Positions 42,831 through 52,338 of a stretch of 64,000 nt of DNA are shown in pieces (the first letter of the stretch is position 1; the number at the start of each line of letters is the position of its first letter). The position numbers and the translations under genes were made by a program. The DNA is from Pelagicoccus sp. SDUM812005 (GTDB taxonomy: Bacteria > Verrucomicrobiota > Verrucomicrobiia > Opitutales > Opitutaceae): positions 124,001 to 188,000 of the forward strand of contig NZ_JARXIA010000007.1 in the NCBI RefSeq assembly GCF_031127875.1, in the 5' to 3' direction. The notes under the pieces are model-generated. The model saw only the letters and a program-made list of their open reading frames with translations, did not search any database and was not told where the DNA came from.

Positions 42831-43346
42831 ATGAACAACGCGGATGAACTTAAGGGGCTCGTAGTGAAGGCGAACGAATTGTTGTGCCACGAACGAGCGG
42901 CAATCGAGGTTTACAGCCTGGCAGTAACCCTATTGGGCAGGGACTTGGGTTCGCCCGATTACGACGCGTTGCTGCAGCTGCACCAGGACCGGGCGGACTG
43001 CTTGATCGAATTGATCCAGCGAAACGGCGCCGAGCCAAGGTTGGAGGAAGTGGGCTGGAATCGTCCCCGTTCCGCGGTGTTGTGCGCGGCCACCTTGTAC
43101 GACAGCGAGCCGCCTCAAGGTCAATTGCGCGAGTTCGAGTGCGAGATCGACGAGGCATGCCGCAAGGCTGCGGAGTTGCTCGGCGGGAGCTCGCAGTTGG
43201 GCCAGCTGTTGGGCGAGGACCTGTTTGTTGCAGGCGCAACGCTCGAATTGCTGGACGTCGTTGGCTTTCCGGAATCCGCCAAAGGGGCGAAGGGAAAAAG
43301 GAAGGCGAAGGAAGCGAAGGTTCCGGCCGAAGGATCGGTCGCTTAA
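42831..43346 (+). CDS. Helical-bundle protein (DUF2383/PA2169-like composition)
   Basis: 171 residues from the ATG at 42831 (MNNADELKGLVVKANELLCHERAAIEVYSLAVTLLG). The layout is an all-helical bundle: LDELVVKANELLCHER, DYDALLQLHQDRADCLIELIQR, then AVLCAATLYDSEPPQGQLREFECEIDEACRKAAELLGG. The order (helix, DR-x-x-x-L-x-x-x-I-x-x-NGAEPR, E-E helix) suggests a ferritin-like DUF2383 relative, though weakly. The tail is Lys/Ala-rich (KGAKGKRKAKEAKVPAEG), as in some nucleic acid- or envelope-binding proteins. Likely a stress protein by context. Confidence 0.6.
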   Translation: MNNADELKGLVVKANELLCHERAAIEVYSLAVTLLGRDLGSPDYDALLQLHQDRADCLIELIQRNGAEPRLEEVGWNRPRSAVLCAATLYDSEPPQGQLREFECEIDEACRKAAELLGGSSQLGQLLGEDLFVAGATLELLDVVGFPESAKGAKGKRKAKEAKVPAEGSVA

Positions 43347-43439
43347 CGAAAGTTCCCCATCCGCAAGGCGGGCGGGAAGAATATCCTATCTACTAACGTG
43401 CAACCTAAACCTATTATTATCATGTTTATTCATCAACTT

Positions 43440-44030
43440 ATGAAACGTTCTACCTGGCTGCGCTTCGCAGGCGCCTCTGCTGTTGCGGGAGCCGCCCTGT
43501 TGGCGGGCTGCAAGGGAGAACCTGTTAACGATCCTGTGAGCTCAGATGATGTGGACCCGAAGGTGCGTCGCATTGCGGAAGCTCGCTTGTCGCCTACGGA
43601 AGGAAATACGGCGGAGGGAGTCGTGACTTTCGTGCAGGAATCCGAGGGAATCCGGGTGATCGCGGATATACGAAATCTTTCTGTGAACGGCCGACATGGA
43701 TTCCACATTCATGAAACGGGTGACTGCTCGGCGCCGGACGCGAGTTCGGCAGGAGGGCACTTCAACCCGAATAACGAAACGCACGCCGGCCCGATGGCCG
43801 ACAAGCGTCACGTGGGAGACCTGGGCAATCTGGAAACCACCGAAGCGGGAAGCGCTATGTACGTGCGAGTGGACGAACATCTGCGCTTCGATGGTCCGGC
43901 TTCCATCATCGGCAAGGCCGTGGTGGTGCACGCCAACGCGGACGACTACCAGTCGCAACCTTCCGGCAATGCCGGACCGCGCATTGCCTGCGGCGTGATC
44001 GAATGGGTAGAAAAGCCCGAAGGGGAATAG
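43440..44030 (+). CDS. sodC: Cu/Zn superoxide dismutase, lipoprotein form
   Basis: 196 residues from the ATG at 43440; in-frame ATGs at 43422 and upstream would extend the signal. The signal peptide ends in a lipobox (LLAGC). SOD motifs: HGFHIHETGDC (Cu ligands), GGHFNPNNETHAGP with bridging and Zn ligands, RHVGDLGNL, and VVVHANADDY; the disulfide partner is RIACGVIEW. It dismutates periplasmic superoxide. A terminator follows. Confidence 0.92.
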   Translation: MKRSTWLRFAGASAVAGAALLAGCKGEPVNDPVSSDDVDPKVRRIAEARLSPTEGNTAEGVVTFVQESEGIRVIADIRNLSVNGRHGFHIHETGDCSAPDASSAGGHFNPNNETHAGPMADKRHVGDLGNLETTEAGSAMYVRVDEHLRFDGPASIIGKAVVVHANADDYQSQPSGNAGPRIACGVIEWVEKPEGE

Positions 44031-44164
44031 GGCAAGGGAACATGATTATCTCTGATGTATGATGACGTTGCTCTGCGCCTCCGCGTTCGTTAGGGGCGAA
44101 TGCGGCGCGTGCTGGAGCGACAGTTGAGCAAAGGTTGCTGCAAAAGCGCAGCGTTACCTAAAAG

Positions 44165-44199
44165 AGCCCGTCGACGTGAGTCGGCGGGCTTTCGTTTTT
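44165..44199 (+). terminator. Rho-independent terminator downstream of sodC
   Basis: AGCCCGTCGAC (44165-44175) pairs with GTCGGCGGGCT (44180-44190), one G-T wobble, then TTCGTTTTT. Confidence 0.82.
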
Positions 44200-44253
44200 A
44201 GCGTATTCTGCTGGATGCTAGAGATGTGTCGCCCCTCGGTGATTTATTATTAA

Positions 44254-44288
44254 TAAAAAAGCCCTGTCTCCGTTTGGGAGACAGGGCT
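44254..44288 (-). terminator. Terminator of the YciE-like gene
   Basis: AGCCCTGTCTCC (44260-44271) pairs with GGAGACAGGGCT (44277-44288). On the minus strand it runs into TTTTTTATTA. Confidence 0.88.
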
Positions 44289-44311
44289 CTGAGTTGGATT
44301 TTGCGATTAGA

Positions 44312-44803
44312 TTATTGGTCGTTCGCGACGAGGTTGGCCTCGCCGATAGCGGCTCGGCTGAGGATCTCGTCGGCGGCCTTTTCTTCCTCGAGGGTTTCGT
44401 GCAGGAGGACGAATGCTTCGTCGTGCCCCATTTGCTTGGCCCAGGTGCAGAGGCAGCCGTAGGTGGCGATTTCGTAGTGCTCGATCTTTTGACCGGCGCA
44501 GACGATAGCGGCGTCGATCGCGGACGAGCCTTCGAAGTCGGAGAGCAGTTCCTCGGCTTCCTTTATCAAGCCCTTGGTCGCCTCGCAGGTATTGCGCTTT
44601 GCCTCGATGTCGAGGCTGGTGAATACCTTTTCGAGTCGGTTTACCTGCTCTTGCGTTTCGGCGAGGTGTTGCTCGAGTCCCGAACGCAGTTCCTCGGATT
44701 GGGCTGCTTTGATCTTTTTCGGCAAGGCCTCGAGGATGCGATGTTCCGCGTCGTAGGCGTCGCGGAGTTGGTCGATGAATAGTTCGTGTAGTTTAGTGTC
44801 CAT
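44312..44803 (-). CDS. YciE/DUF892 ferritin-like protein
   Basis: 163 residues, standard YciE length. Signatures: LHELFIDQLRDAYDAEHRILEALPKKIKAA, LEQHLAETQEQVNRLEKVF, and IDAAIVCAGQKIEHYEIATYGCLCTWA with the E-x-x-H-Y-E metal site, plus LLHETLEEEKAADEIL. These form a dimeric four-helix bundle with a di-iron site. YciE in E. coli belongs to the stationary-phase stress group. A moderately good -24/-12 element lies at 44874-44889. Confidence 0.92.
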   Translation of the reverse strand: MDTKLHELFIDQLRDAYDAEHRILEALPKKIKAAQSEELRSGLEQHLAETQEQVNRLEKVFTSLDIEAKRNTCEATKGLIKEAEELLSDFEGSSAIDAAIVCAGQKIEHYEIATYGCLCTWAKQMGHDEAFVLLHETLEEEKAADEILSRAAIGEANLVANDQ

Positions 44804-44873
44804 AGCTTTTACTTTATGATTCCTTAGTTGGTTTCTGCTTGTCCCTAGGGTTTAGGGAGTGAGCTTGACGCTT

Positions 44874-44889
44874 TGCATACGCCATGCCG
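44874..44889 (-). promoter_or_regulatory. sigma54-like promoter of the YciE-like gene
   Basis: Minus-strand CGGCATGGCGTATGCA with GG-N10-GC spacing; the first base is C rather than T. The predicted leader is about 60 bases. Confidence 0.4.
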
Positions 44890-45102
44890 CAGGGAAGGGG
44901 CGGGGAGCCGGTGAGACGGCGAACTTTTTTTAGAGGCATTATCGCAGGCCGCGAGGGAGATGGAGACCGTGCCATTCTGCAGATGCTCGCTGTGCGGTTT
45001 GCATACTGGGTCCGGGGTCGCATGGGGCTTGTTATAAGCGTTGCGTGAGGGGAGGAGGCGTGGAGCTGCGGAGCTTTGGGAGTCGGGGCGCGTTTGGGAA
45101 AA

Positions 45103-45119
45103 TTGGCAACGAACCTGCA
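45103..45119 (+). promoter_or_regulatory. sigma54-like promoter of pyruvate oxidase
   Basis: TTGGCAACGAACCTGCA with GG-N10-GC spacing. The predicted start at about 45130 leaves a 26-base leader containing AAAGGAAGGAA before the ATG at 45156. Confidence 0.65.
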
Positions 45120-45155
45120 GAAAGGTTTTAGGAAATATAAAAGGAAGGAATCAGT

Positions 45156-46913
45156 ATGAGTAAAACCACGGCAGCGGACGTAATGATAGAGTGCTTGATA
45201 GATTGGGGGGTCGATATCGTGTTCGGCATGCCCGGCGATGGCATAAATGGTTTGATGGAAGCCCTGCGAACGCGTGAGGATAAAATACGTTTTATTCAGG
45301 TGCGGCATGAAGAGGCGGCCGCATTTATGGCGGTCGGATACGCCAAGTATACGGGACGGCTTGGGGTCTGCCTGGCAACCTCCGGACCGGGCGGAATCCA
45401 TCTCCTGAACGGTTTGTACGACGCGAAGCTGGATGGCGCTCCGGTGCTGGCCATTACGGGGCATCACTTCCATGATTTGATCGACCAGCATTCCCAGCAG
45501 GATGTAAACTTGGACAAGGTTTTCATGGACGTGGCGGTCTATAATACCCGTATAATGGGACCGAAGCATGTGGAAGGGGTCACGCACCTGGCCTGTCGAA
45601 ACGCCCTCGCGAAGCGAGGTGTGGCCCATATCAATTTCGCAGTCGATTTTCAGTCTATGCCCTTGGCGGCGGACACGGCTTCGAAGCGAAACGTGGATCG
45701 GTATTACCTCGCGAGGACGGGGCAGCGCCGGGAATTGCCTGCGGAGGAGCAGCTACGGAAAGCGGCTGCGGTTTTGAACAGCGGCAAGAAGGTTGTTATC
45801 CTCGCGGGGCAGGGAGCTCTGGGAGCGACCGACGAGCTGATCGCGATCGCTGAAAAGCTGGGCGCTCCTATTGTGAAAGCGCTTTTGGGTAAGGCCTGCG
45901 TGCCTGACGACCATCCCATGACCACGGGCGGTATCGGTCTTTTGGGTACGCTTCCATCGGAGGAGGCGATGCAAAATTGCGATACGCTCTTCATCGTGGG
46001 CAGCTCGTTTCCGTATATGGAATTTTTGCCGAAGGCGACGCAGGCGAAATGCGTGCAGATCGATATCGATGCGACGCGAATTGGTCTGCGTTTCCCGGCG
46101 GATGTCGGTTTGCTGGGAGACAGCGCCCGAACCTTAGCGGCTCTCCTGCCGCTGGTAGAGGAAAAGCAGGATCGCTCCTTCCTCGAGAAGGCTCAGAAGG
46201 CTAGCGCCGCATGGTGGGAACTGATGCAAAAGCGGGGCGAGCGCGAAGACGTTCCCATGAAACCGCAGGTCGTTGCTTGGGAGCTCGGAAAGCGGCTCGA
46301 GGAAAACGCGGTGGTAAGTTCCGACTCCGGCACGATCACTTCCTGGTGGGCGCGGCAGATCCAGGCCAAGCGAGGCCAGCTGTTCTCCCTTTCCGGCACT
46401 TTGGCGTCTATGGCGAACGGATTGCCGTACACCATTGCGGCGCAGCTCGCGTATCCAGATCGTCAATGCGTGGCCTTCGTGGGCGACGGTGGATTTTCGA
46501 TGTTGATGGCTGAGTTCGCAACTGCCGTTCGCTACCGTTTGCCGATTAAGATTATCGTTATTTCCAACAACACGTTGGGTCAGATCAAGTGGGAGCAGAT
46601 GGTATTTCTCGGAAACCCGGAATACGGCTGCGACCTGCATCCGATCGACTTCGCGAAGTTTGCGGAAGCCTGTGGCGGCAGAGGATTCAGGATCGAGGAT
46701 CCGAAGGATTGTGGGCGTGTGCTCGACGAGGCGTTCGCGGTGGATGGCCCAGTGGTGATCGACGCGGTCGTCGATAAGCAGGAGCCGCCCTTGCCGGCTA
46801 AGATTGAGTTCGAGCAGGCGAAGCACTTTGCGGTGTCTATGGCGCGTGGAGAGAAGTATCGCTCCAGCATTATCAAGACAGTCGCCAAAAATCGTATCAA
46901 AGAAATGGTTTAA
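45156..46913 (+). CDS. poxB: TPP-dependent pyruvate oxidase / pyruvate:quinone dehydrogenase-like enzyme
   Basis: 585 residues, the length of PoxB. TPP features: the activating Glu in RHEEAAAF, GDGGFSMLMAEFATAVRY with VISNN (GDG-N motif), and SDSGTITSWW. The central FAD-type domain (VILAGQGALGATDELIAIAEKLGAPIV) is present. The C-terminus has a basic amphipathic end (RGEKYRSSIIKTVAKNRIKEMV), as needed for membrane binding in PoxB. It converts pyruvate to acetate (or acetyl-P) with electrons to quinone. AAGGAAGGAA precedes the start. Operon with the baeRF gene. Confidence 0.88.
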   Translation: MSKTTAADVMIECLIDWGVDIVFGMPGDGINGLMEALRTREDKIRFIQVRHEEAAAFMAVGYAKYTGRLGVCLATSGPGGIHLLNGLYDAKLDGAPVLAITGHHFHDLIDQHSQQDVNLDKVFMDVAVYNTRIMGPKHVEGVTHLACRNALAKRGVAHINFAVDFQSMPLAADTASKRNVDRYYLARTGQRRELPAEEQLRKAAAVLNSGKKVVILAGQGALGATDELIAIAEKLGAPIVKALLGKACVPDDHPMTTGGIGLLGTLPSEEAMQNCDTLFIVGSSFPYMEFLPKATQAKCVQIDIDATRIGLRFPADVGLLGDSARTLAALLPLVEEKQDRSFLEKAQKASAAWWELMQKRGEREDVPMKPQVVAWELGKRLEENAVVSSDSGTITSWWARQIQAKRGQLFSLSGTLASMANGLPYTIAAQLAYPDRQCVAFVGDGGFSMLMAEFATAVRYRLPIKIIVISNNTLGQIKWEQMVFLGNPEYGCDLHPIDFAKFAEACGGRGFRIEDPKDCGRVLDEAFAVDGPVVIDAVVDKQEPPLPAKIEFEQAKHFAVSMARGEKYRSSIIKTVAKNRIKEMV

Positions 46914-46938
46914 TATAAAAAAAAGGAGTTTTAGAATT

Positions 46939-48120
46939 ATGAATGCTATTAAAAATGAAAAGTCGCGCAGTGTTGCGGATTACTTGGAAGAACGAAACAA
47001 GCCGAACGAGGGGTGCCTGACTGTCGCCTTCGCTTGCGAAGGGGGCGGAAAGAATTACCAGCTGCACGCCAAGCGCTTGAAGAACCTGCTTAAGGAGCGG
47101 ATCAGCGATTGGGAGCGTAAGGATGTTTTCTCGGAGGTACGGGAAGGAATCCTGGAACAGGGAAAGCGATTGGCGGAGAACGGCGACCTCTGGAGTGGCG
47201 ACTACGAAGGCGTTTGTATACACGTATCGGATACGGAGGCGAATCTGATTAAGCTCTCGCGAGCGCCCCGCGAGGGATGTTGGGACGGGCATCGCTACCG
47301 TTTCCGTCCGGCAGCCGAGGGATTGGCGAGCCGACGGGAAATGTTAGCGTTGAGCTTGAGCTTCAAGAATCCGAAGCTGTATTCCTACGATGGAGAATCT
47401 GCGAGCGTGAGCGGCGAGATCGAATTGCCGGAAAGCGTGTATTCGTTCTCTGACGACGAAGTTTTGGACCAAGGTCAGCGCGCGCACGTGCGTCGCACGG
47501 GATCAGCCGGGGAGGGGGCTTCGCCGCAAATGGCCCGCCAAGGCGTGTCGCATGAGCAGTCGCAGCGGGACCTGAACGAGCCGGTTTTCCTGCGCGAGGT
47601 GAAGCATGCCTTGGAGTCGTGGGAAGAGGCGCGGTCGCTGCCGCTGGTGGTGATCGGCGACGAGTCGATCGTGTCGGAATTCCGCAAGCTCTACCGCCAT
47701 GCTCAAGGAGATTTCCACACGGTTACGGACGAGCAGTCGCATCCTGACGAACGTGCGGTGGCCCGGATCTGCGCCCGGATCAGCCGGGAGGAATTCGCCA
47801 AGGAAACGGATAACGTTTTGCAGGAACTGAAGTCAGTCGATCCGGAGAACGACTTGTTCAACACCAACGTGAAGGAGATCGTGCGGGCGGCGGAAAGCGG
47901 CCGCGTGGCGGCTTGCGTCTTGGCGCGTGACGCTGAGATTTGGCTGAAGCGCGGCGGATTCGACGAACTGAAGTCCGCTTCCGCGGAAGATGGGCTCGAG
48001 GCTTTCGAGGCGCTCGACTGCATCTTTTGCGAGCTGGTCCGCAAGGGCGCAGAGGTCGCGGTGGTGGACGAGGAGAAGGTGCCCGGAGGGAAGTCCTTGG
48101 CGGCGCTTTTCCGCTGGTAG
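46939..48120 (+). CDS. baeRF-type (bacterial archaeo-eukaryotic release factor-like) protein
   Basis: 393 residues from the ATG at 46939, preceded by AAAAAAGGAG. Three-part layout like eRF1-related bacterial proteins: an N-terminal domain (ECL...GCLTVAFACEGGGKNYQLHAKRLKNLLKERI), a central domain with PLVVIGDESIVSEFRKLY, and a C-terminal alpha/beta domain (IVRAAESGRVAACVLARDAEIWL...VPGGKSLAALFRW). The final AALFRW fits the family's A-A-x-x-R-Y/W end. Members are proposed to act on stalled ribosomes; none of the classical GGQ is visible. It is 25 bases behind pyruvate oxidase, so co-transcribed. Confidence 0.72.
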   Translation: MNAIKNEKSRSVADYLEERNKPNEGCLTVAFACEGGGKNYQLHAKRLKNLLKERISDWERKDVFSEVREGILEQGKRLAENGDLWSGDYEGVCIHVSDTEANLIKLSRAPREGCWDGHRYRFRPAAEGLASRREMLALSLSFKNPKLYSYDGESASVSGEIELPESVYSFSDDEVLDQGQRAHVRRTGSAGEGASPQMARQGVSHEQSQRDLNEPVFLREVKHALESWEEARSLPLVVIGDESIVSEFRKLYRHAQGDFHTVTDEQSHPDERAVARICARISREEFAKETDNVLQELKSVDPENDLFNTNVKEIVRAAESGRVAACVLARDAEIWLKRGGFDELKSASAEDGLEAFEALDCIFCELVRKGAEVAVVDEEKVPGGKSLAALFRW

Positions 48121-48141
48121 CCTGGCGGAGACTGATACGCG

Positions 48142-49173
48142 GTGAGCCAGCTCCTGGGAGGGTCTTTGCTTGCGAGCGTGGTCGTTTTCGCGATCTGCGC
48201 AGGCGTTATCGGGTACTTCGGGAGCCGGCTCGCGATATTGGCCGATCAGTTGGCGGATCGCACCGGGATCGGCGAAGCTTTGATGGGCGGGGTGGTGCTT
48301 GGGGCGGTCACCTCGCTCTCGGGGAGCGTCTTGTCGGTGAGCGCCGCATGGAGTGGCGACGCGGATTTGGCGCTGGGAAATGCTCTGGGAGGCATGGGCG
48401 CCCAGATGCTTTTTCTGGTGGTGGCGGACGTTTGCTACCGCGGGGTGAACCTCGAACACGCCGCGGCATCGGTGGAGAACATGATGCAGGGAGCGCTGCT
48501 GGTGTGCATGCTCTCGCTGCTATTGCTGGCGTCCTACGGACCGGAGTGGACGGTGTGGGGGGTGCATCCGGCTACGCCCTTGCTGTTGGTCGCGTACGTG
48601 GGTGGGATGGTATTGGTCAATCGTTCCAAGACGGACCCCATGTGGAAGCCGGTTCGCACTAGGGATACGCGGACGGACGAGCCGGAGTTGAGCAATCAGT
48701 CGTTGGAGTTGCGCAGCCTTTGTTTCCGCTTTGCGGGCCTGGCCATCGTTTTGGCGGTGGCGGGTTGGGCTATGCAGCGAGCGGCTTCGAGCATCGTGGA
48801 AGTGTCCGGAATGAACGTATTGATAATGGGGATACTGTTGACCTCGGTGGCGACTTCCTTGCCCGAGCTGGTTACTTCGGTGGCTGCGGTGAGGCGAGGG
48901 GCTTTGACCTTGGCGGTCAGCGGGATCTTGGGCGGGAATGCCTACGACTCGCTGTTCGCGGCTTTTTCCGACATAGCGTACCGCTCCGGCTCGATCTACC
49001 ACGAGATGTCCCCGACTCTCAGCTTTTGGATAGCCGTGAACCTGTGCATGAGCGGGATCCTGATCATGGGCTTGCTCTCGCGCGAGCGCCGCGGGGTGGT
49101 GCGGATCGGCTTCGAGAGCGTAGGGGTCGGCTTGCTGTACTTGCTGGGAGTGGTGGCCCTGGTAATCGATTGA
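48142..49173 (+). CDS. Sodium/calcium exchanger-family (CaCA) cation antiporter
   Basis: 343 residues from GTG 48142. About ten membrane helices form two inverted repeats. Alpha-repeat motifs: GAVTSLSGSVLSVSAAWSGDADLALGNALGG in the first half and TSVATSLPELVTSVAAVRRGALTLAVSGILGGNAYDSLF in the second, which has the classic S-x-P-E and GN motifs. The first repeat lacks the usual Glu (TSLSGS instead of T-S-x-P-E), so ion choice may differ. It is placed 21 bases after the baeRF gene. Confidence 0.85.
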   Translation: MSQLLGGSLLASVVVFAICAGVIGYFGSRLAILADQLADRTGIGEALMGGVVLGAVTSLSGSVLSVSAAWSGDADLALGNALGGMGAQMLFLVVADVCYRGVNLEHAAASVENMMQGALLVCMLSLLLLASYGPEWTVWGVHPATPLLLVAYVGGMVLVNRSKTDPMWKPVRTRDTRTDEPELSNQSLELRSLCFRFAGLAIVLAVAGWAMQRAASSIVEVSGMNVLIMGILLTSVATSLPELVTSVAAVRRGALTLAVSGILGGNAYDSLFAAFSDIAYRSGSIYHEMSPTLSFWIAVNLCMSGILIMGLLSRERRGVVRIGFESVGVGLLYLLGVVALVID

Positions 49174-49192
49174 GGAGCGGGCGGCTCCGGAA

Positions 49193-50563
<1,371 letters not shown>

Positions 50564-50598
50564 GAAGGAATAGGAGGATACTTAAAGAAAAGGAGCAG

Positions 50599-50628
50599 GC
50601 GTGCCGATAACTTTCGTTCCCGGCACGC
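50599..50628 (-). terminator. Likely terminator of the DUF1328 gene
   Basis: GCGTGCCG (50599-50606) pairs with CGGCACGC (50621-50628). On the minus strand it is followed by a CTCCTTTTCTTT run. Confidence 0.5.
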
Positions 50629-50658
50629 TCATTCGGTTCATTGCTAGTGTGACCGCTC

Positions 50659-50832
50659 TCAGCGGGGCGTTTTTCCGCGGATGGCGCCGGCTGCGAAAGA
50701 TACTACAAGCAGTACGAGGAATACGAAGAAGAGTATCTTCGCGACGCCTGCCGCTGCTCCGGCGATTCCGGTGAATCCGAGCAAGCCTGCGATGATCGCG
50801 ACGACGAGAAAAGTAAGTGTCCAAGATAACAT
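50659..50832 (-). CDS. DUF1328 (YtjA-like) small hydrophobic membrane protein
   Basis: 57 residues read from the ATG at 50832: [20 protein letters not shown], then a Gly/Ala-rich stretch ([20 protein letters not shown]) and a second helix ending GAIRGKTPR. This is the complete DUF1328/YtjA pattern of two membrane helices with [10 protein letters not shown] in between. The function is unknown. Upstream lies a near-perfect -24/-12 element (50877-50893). Confidence 0.88.
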   Translation of the reverse strand: MLSWTLTFLVVAIIAGLLGFTGIAGAAAGVAKILFFVFLVLLVVSFAAGAIRGKTPR

Positions 50833-50876
50833 AGTTTTGTGGGTTAGGTGGTTGGTTTTAGGTTCGGGCTTATGTT

Positions 50877-50893
50877 TGCGATTTCCGCGCCAA
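50877..50893 (-). promoter_or_regulatory. sigma54-like promoter of the DUF1328 gene
   Basis: Minus-strand TTGGCGCGGAAATCGCA with GG-N10-GC spacing and full TTGGCGCG box; predicted leader about 34 bases. Confidence 0.6.
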
Positions 50894-50991
50894 GTCCTTT
50901 GGCGATAGGGCGAACGGAGCCTGTGGAGGGGGAGCGGAGGTGACTTTGGGAGGCGAATTTTTTAGGAGGCCGCAAAGCAGGTTTTTGCGTG

Positions 50992-51046
50992 GTGCAAAAT
51001 GCACTGCGGAAGTGCAAATCGCATTTAAATTTTCGTGCATTTTGTA
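50992..51046. promoter_or_regulatory. GTGCA-repeat region upstream of rsbR
   Basis: GTGCA-AAA-TGCAC (50992-51004), then GTGCAAATCGCAT (51012-51024) and CGTGCATTTT (51035-51044). An A/T-rich TATAAA lies at 51045-51050. This may be an operator plus core promoter for the stressosome operon; no -24/-12 pair fits here. Confidence 0.3.
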
Positions 51047-51100
51047 TAAAGACAGTTGGACAATGCTCTCGCTTTTTGTAGGTCTTTGCTCATTGGGATT

Positions 51101-51943
51101 ATGAAAAAAATTATGGAATTACTATCGGGCGACGTTTCGGGTGTATTGTCGAAATGGATATCACTTCAGCGTAACGATGAGAGCAGTTCGCTTTCTATTC
51201 CGGAAGACGAGGTGGTTTCGCAATCGACTGATTTCTTCAAGCTGTTCGTGCGGGCAGTAGCGTCGGGCAAGACGGATATAAACGATCCGGCATGGGACGA
51301 GACCTTGACGATGCTGCGGGAGGTCGCGATCTATCGCGGCCAGCGCGGGTTGAAGCCGGCGGAGACGGCGACCTTCGTGCTTTCCTTGAAGGAGGCGCTT
51401 TTCGAGGTCTTGTTGGAGAAGGGACGTTCCAAGAATTTGCTGGAGGACCTTTGGAGCGTGACGGTGTGCGTGGACAAGCTCGGCTTGTTCGTGATGAGCA
51501 TCTTTATCGAGAAGCGCGAGGACGTTATCGAGCGCCAGCAGGAAGAGCTGCTAGAGGTATCGACTCCGGTGGTCGAGCTGTGGGACGGAGTGCTGGCCTT
51601 GCCGGTGATCGGGACCTTGGACAGTTCCCGGGCCCAGGTGGTGATGGAAGGTTTGCTGGACGCGATCGTACAGTTCGAAGCGAAGATCGCGATCATCGAC
51701 ATCACGGGCGTGCCGGCGGTGGATACGCAGACGGCGCAGCACCTCTTGAAGACGGTGACGGCTGCGGAGCTGATGGGAGCGGAGTGCTACATCAGCGGAG
51801 TGCGTCCCCAGATCGCCCAGACGATCGTGCAGCTGGGGCTGGACCTGGGAGGGATGCAGACGAAGGGCTCGCTCATGAGCGCCTTCCAGCAGTCTCTGAA
51901 TCGGCTAGGTTTGAGTATCCAAAAAATTGATAACAAGGGTTAG
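51101..51943 (+). CDS. rsbR: RsbR-like stressosome sensor (STAS co-antagonist)
   Basis: 280 residues from the ATG at 51101. An N-terminal helical sensor domain (1-150) without Fe-haem ligands is followed by a STAS domain (157-275) with IDITGVPAVDTQTAQHLL. T209 and T241 align with the two phosphothreonines of Bacillus RsbRA. The SGVRPQIAQTIVQLGLDLG motif matches as well. RsbR and RsbS form the stressosome particle that holds RsbT until stress signals arrive. First gene of rsbR-rsbS-rsbT-(ATPase-PP2C)-kinase. Confidence 0.9.
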   Translation: MKKIMELLSGDVSGVLSKWISLQRNDESSSLSIPEDEVVSQSTDFFKLFVRAVASGKTDINDPAWDETLTMLREVAIYRGQRGLKPAETATFVLSLKEALFEVLLEKGRSKNLLEDLWSVTVCVDKLGLFVMSIFIEKREDVIERQQEELLEVSTPVVELWDGVLALPVIGTLDSSRAQVVMEGLLDAIVQFEAKIAIIDITGVPAVDTQTAQHLLKTVTAAELMGAECYISGVRPQIAQTIVQLGLDLGGMQTKGSLMSAFQQSLNRLGLSIQKIDNKG

Positions 51944-51963
51944 GGAGGGTAGCTCGAAAATTG

Positions 51964-52338
51964 ATGCAGAACAACATTCCTATTTTGAAGCTGGGCGACT
52001 TCCTCCTCGTGACGATCCAGATGGACGTGCACGATCGGACGGCCTTGCAGCTGCAGGACGACTTGACCAACGAAATTTCGAAGCGTCGCTCCAAGGGAGT
52101 GTTGATTGATATTTCGAACCTGGAGGTAGTGGATTCTTTCATGGGGCGGGTCTTGTCTGACATTGCCTCGATGGCTAAGGTCTTGGACGCGGAGACGGTG
52201 GTGGTGGGGATGCGTCCCGCGGTCGCCATGACGTTGGTGGAGCTCGGCCTCTCGCTTCCCAGCGTGGTCACTGCCTTGAACTTGGAGCGAGGAATGGAGC
52301 TATTGACGCAGCGTCTGGGAAGAAAGGGTAATGGGTAA
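51964..52338 (+). CDS. rsbS: RsbS-like stressosome scaffold (STAS antagonist)
   Basis: 124 residues from the ATG at 51964, a single STAS domain. The phospho-acceptor S58 lies in DISNLEVVDSFMGRVLSDIA, the same place as S59 of Bacillus RsbS. MRPAVAMTLVELGL is the typical final helix. It sequesters RsbT; phosphorylation by RsbT releases it. Its stop overlaps rsbT by 8 bases. Confidence 0.92.
   Translation: MQNNIPILKLGDFLLVTIQMDVHDRTALQLQDDLTNEISKRRSKGVLIDISNLEVVDSFMGRVLSDIASMAKVLDAETVVVGMRPAVAMTLVELGLSLPSVVTALNLERGMELLTQRLGRKGNG

Larger units (their letters stand above)
44804..45155. other. Intergenic region between divergent YciE and pyruvate oxidase genes
   Basis: 352 bases with no gene. It holds the minus-strand -24/-12 element at 44874-44889 and the plus-strand one at 45103-45119. 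Confidence 0.5.
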
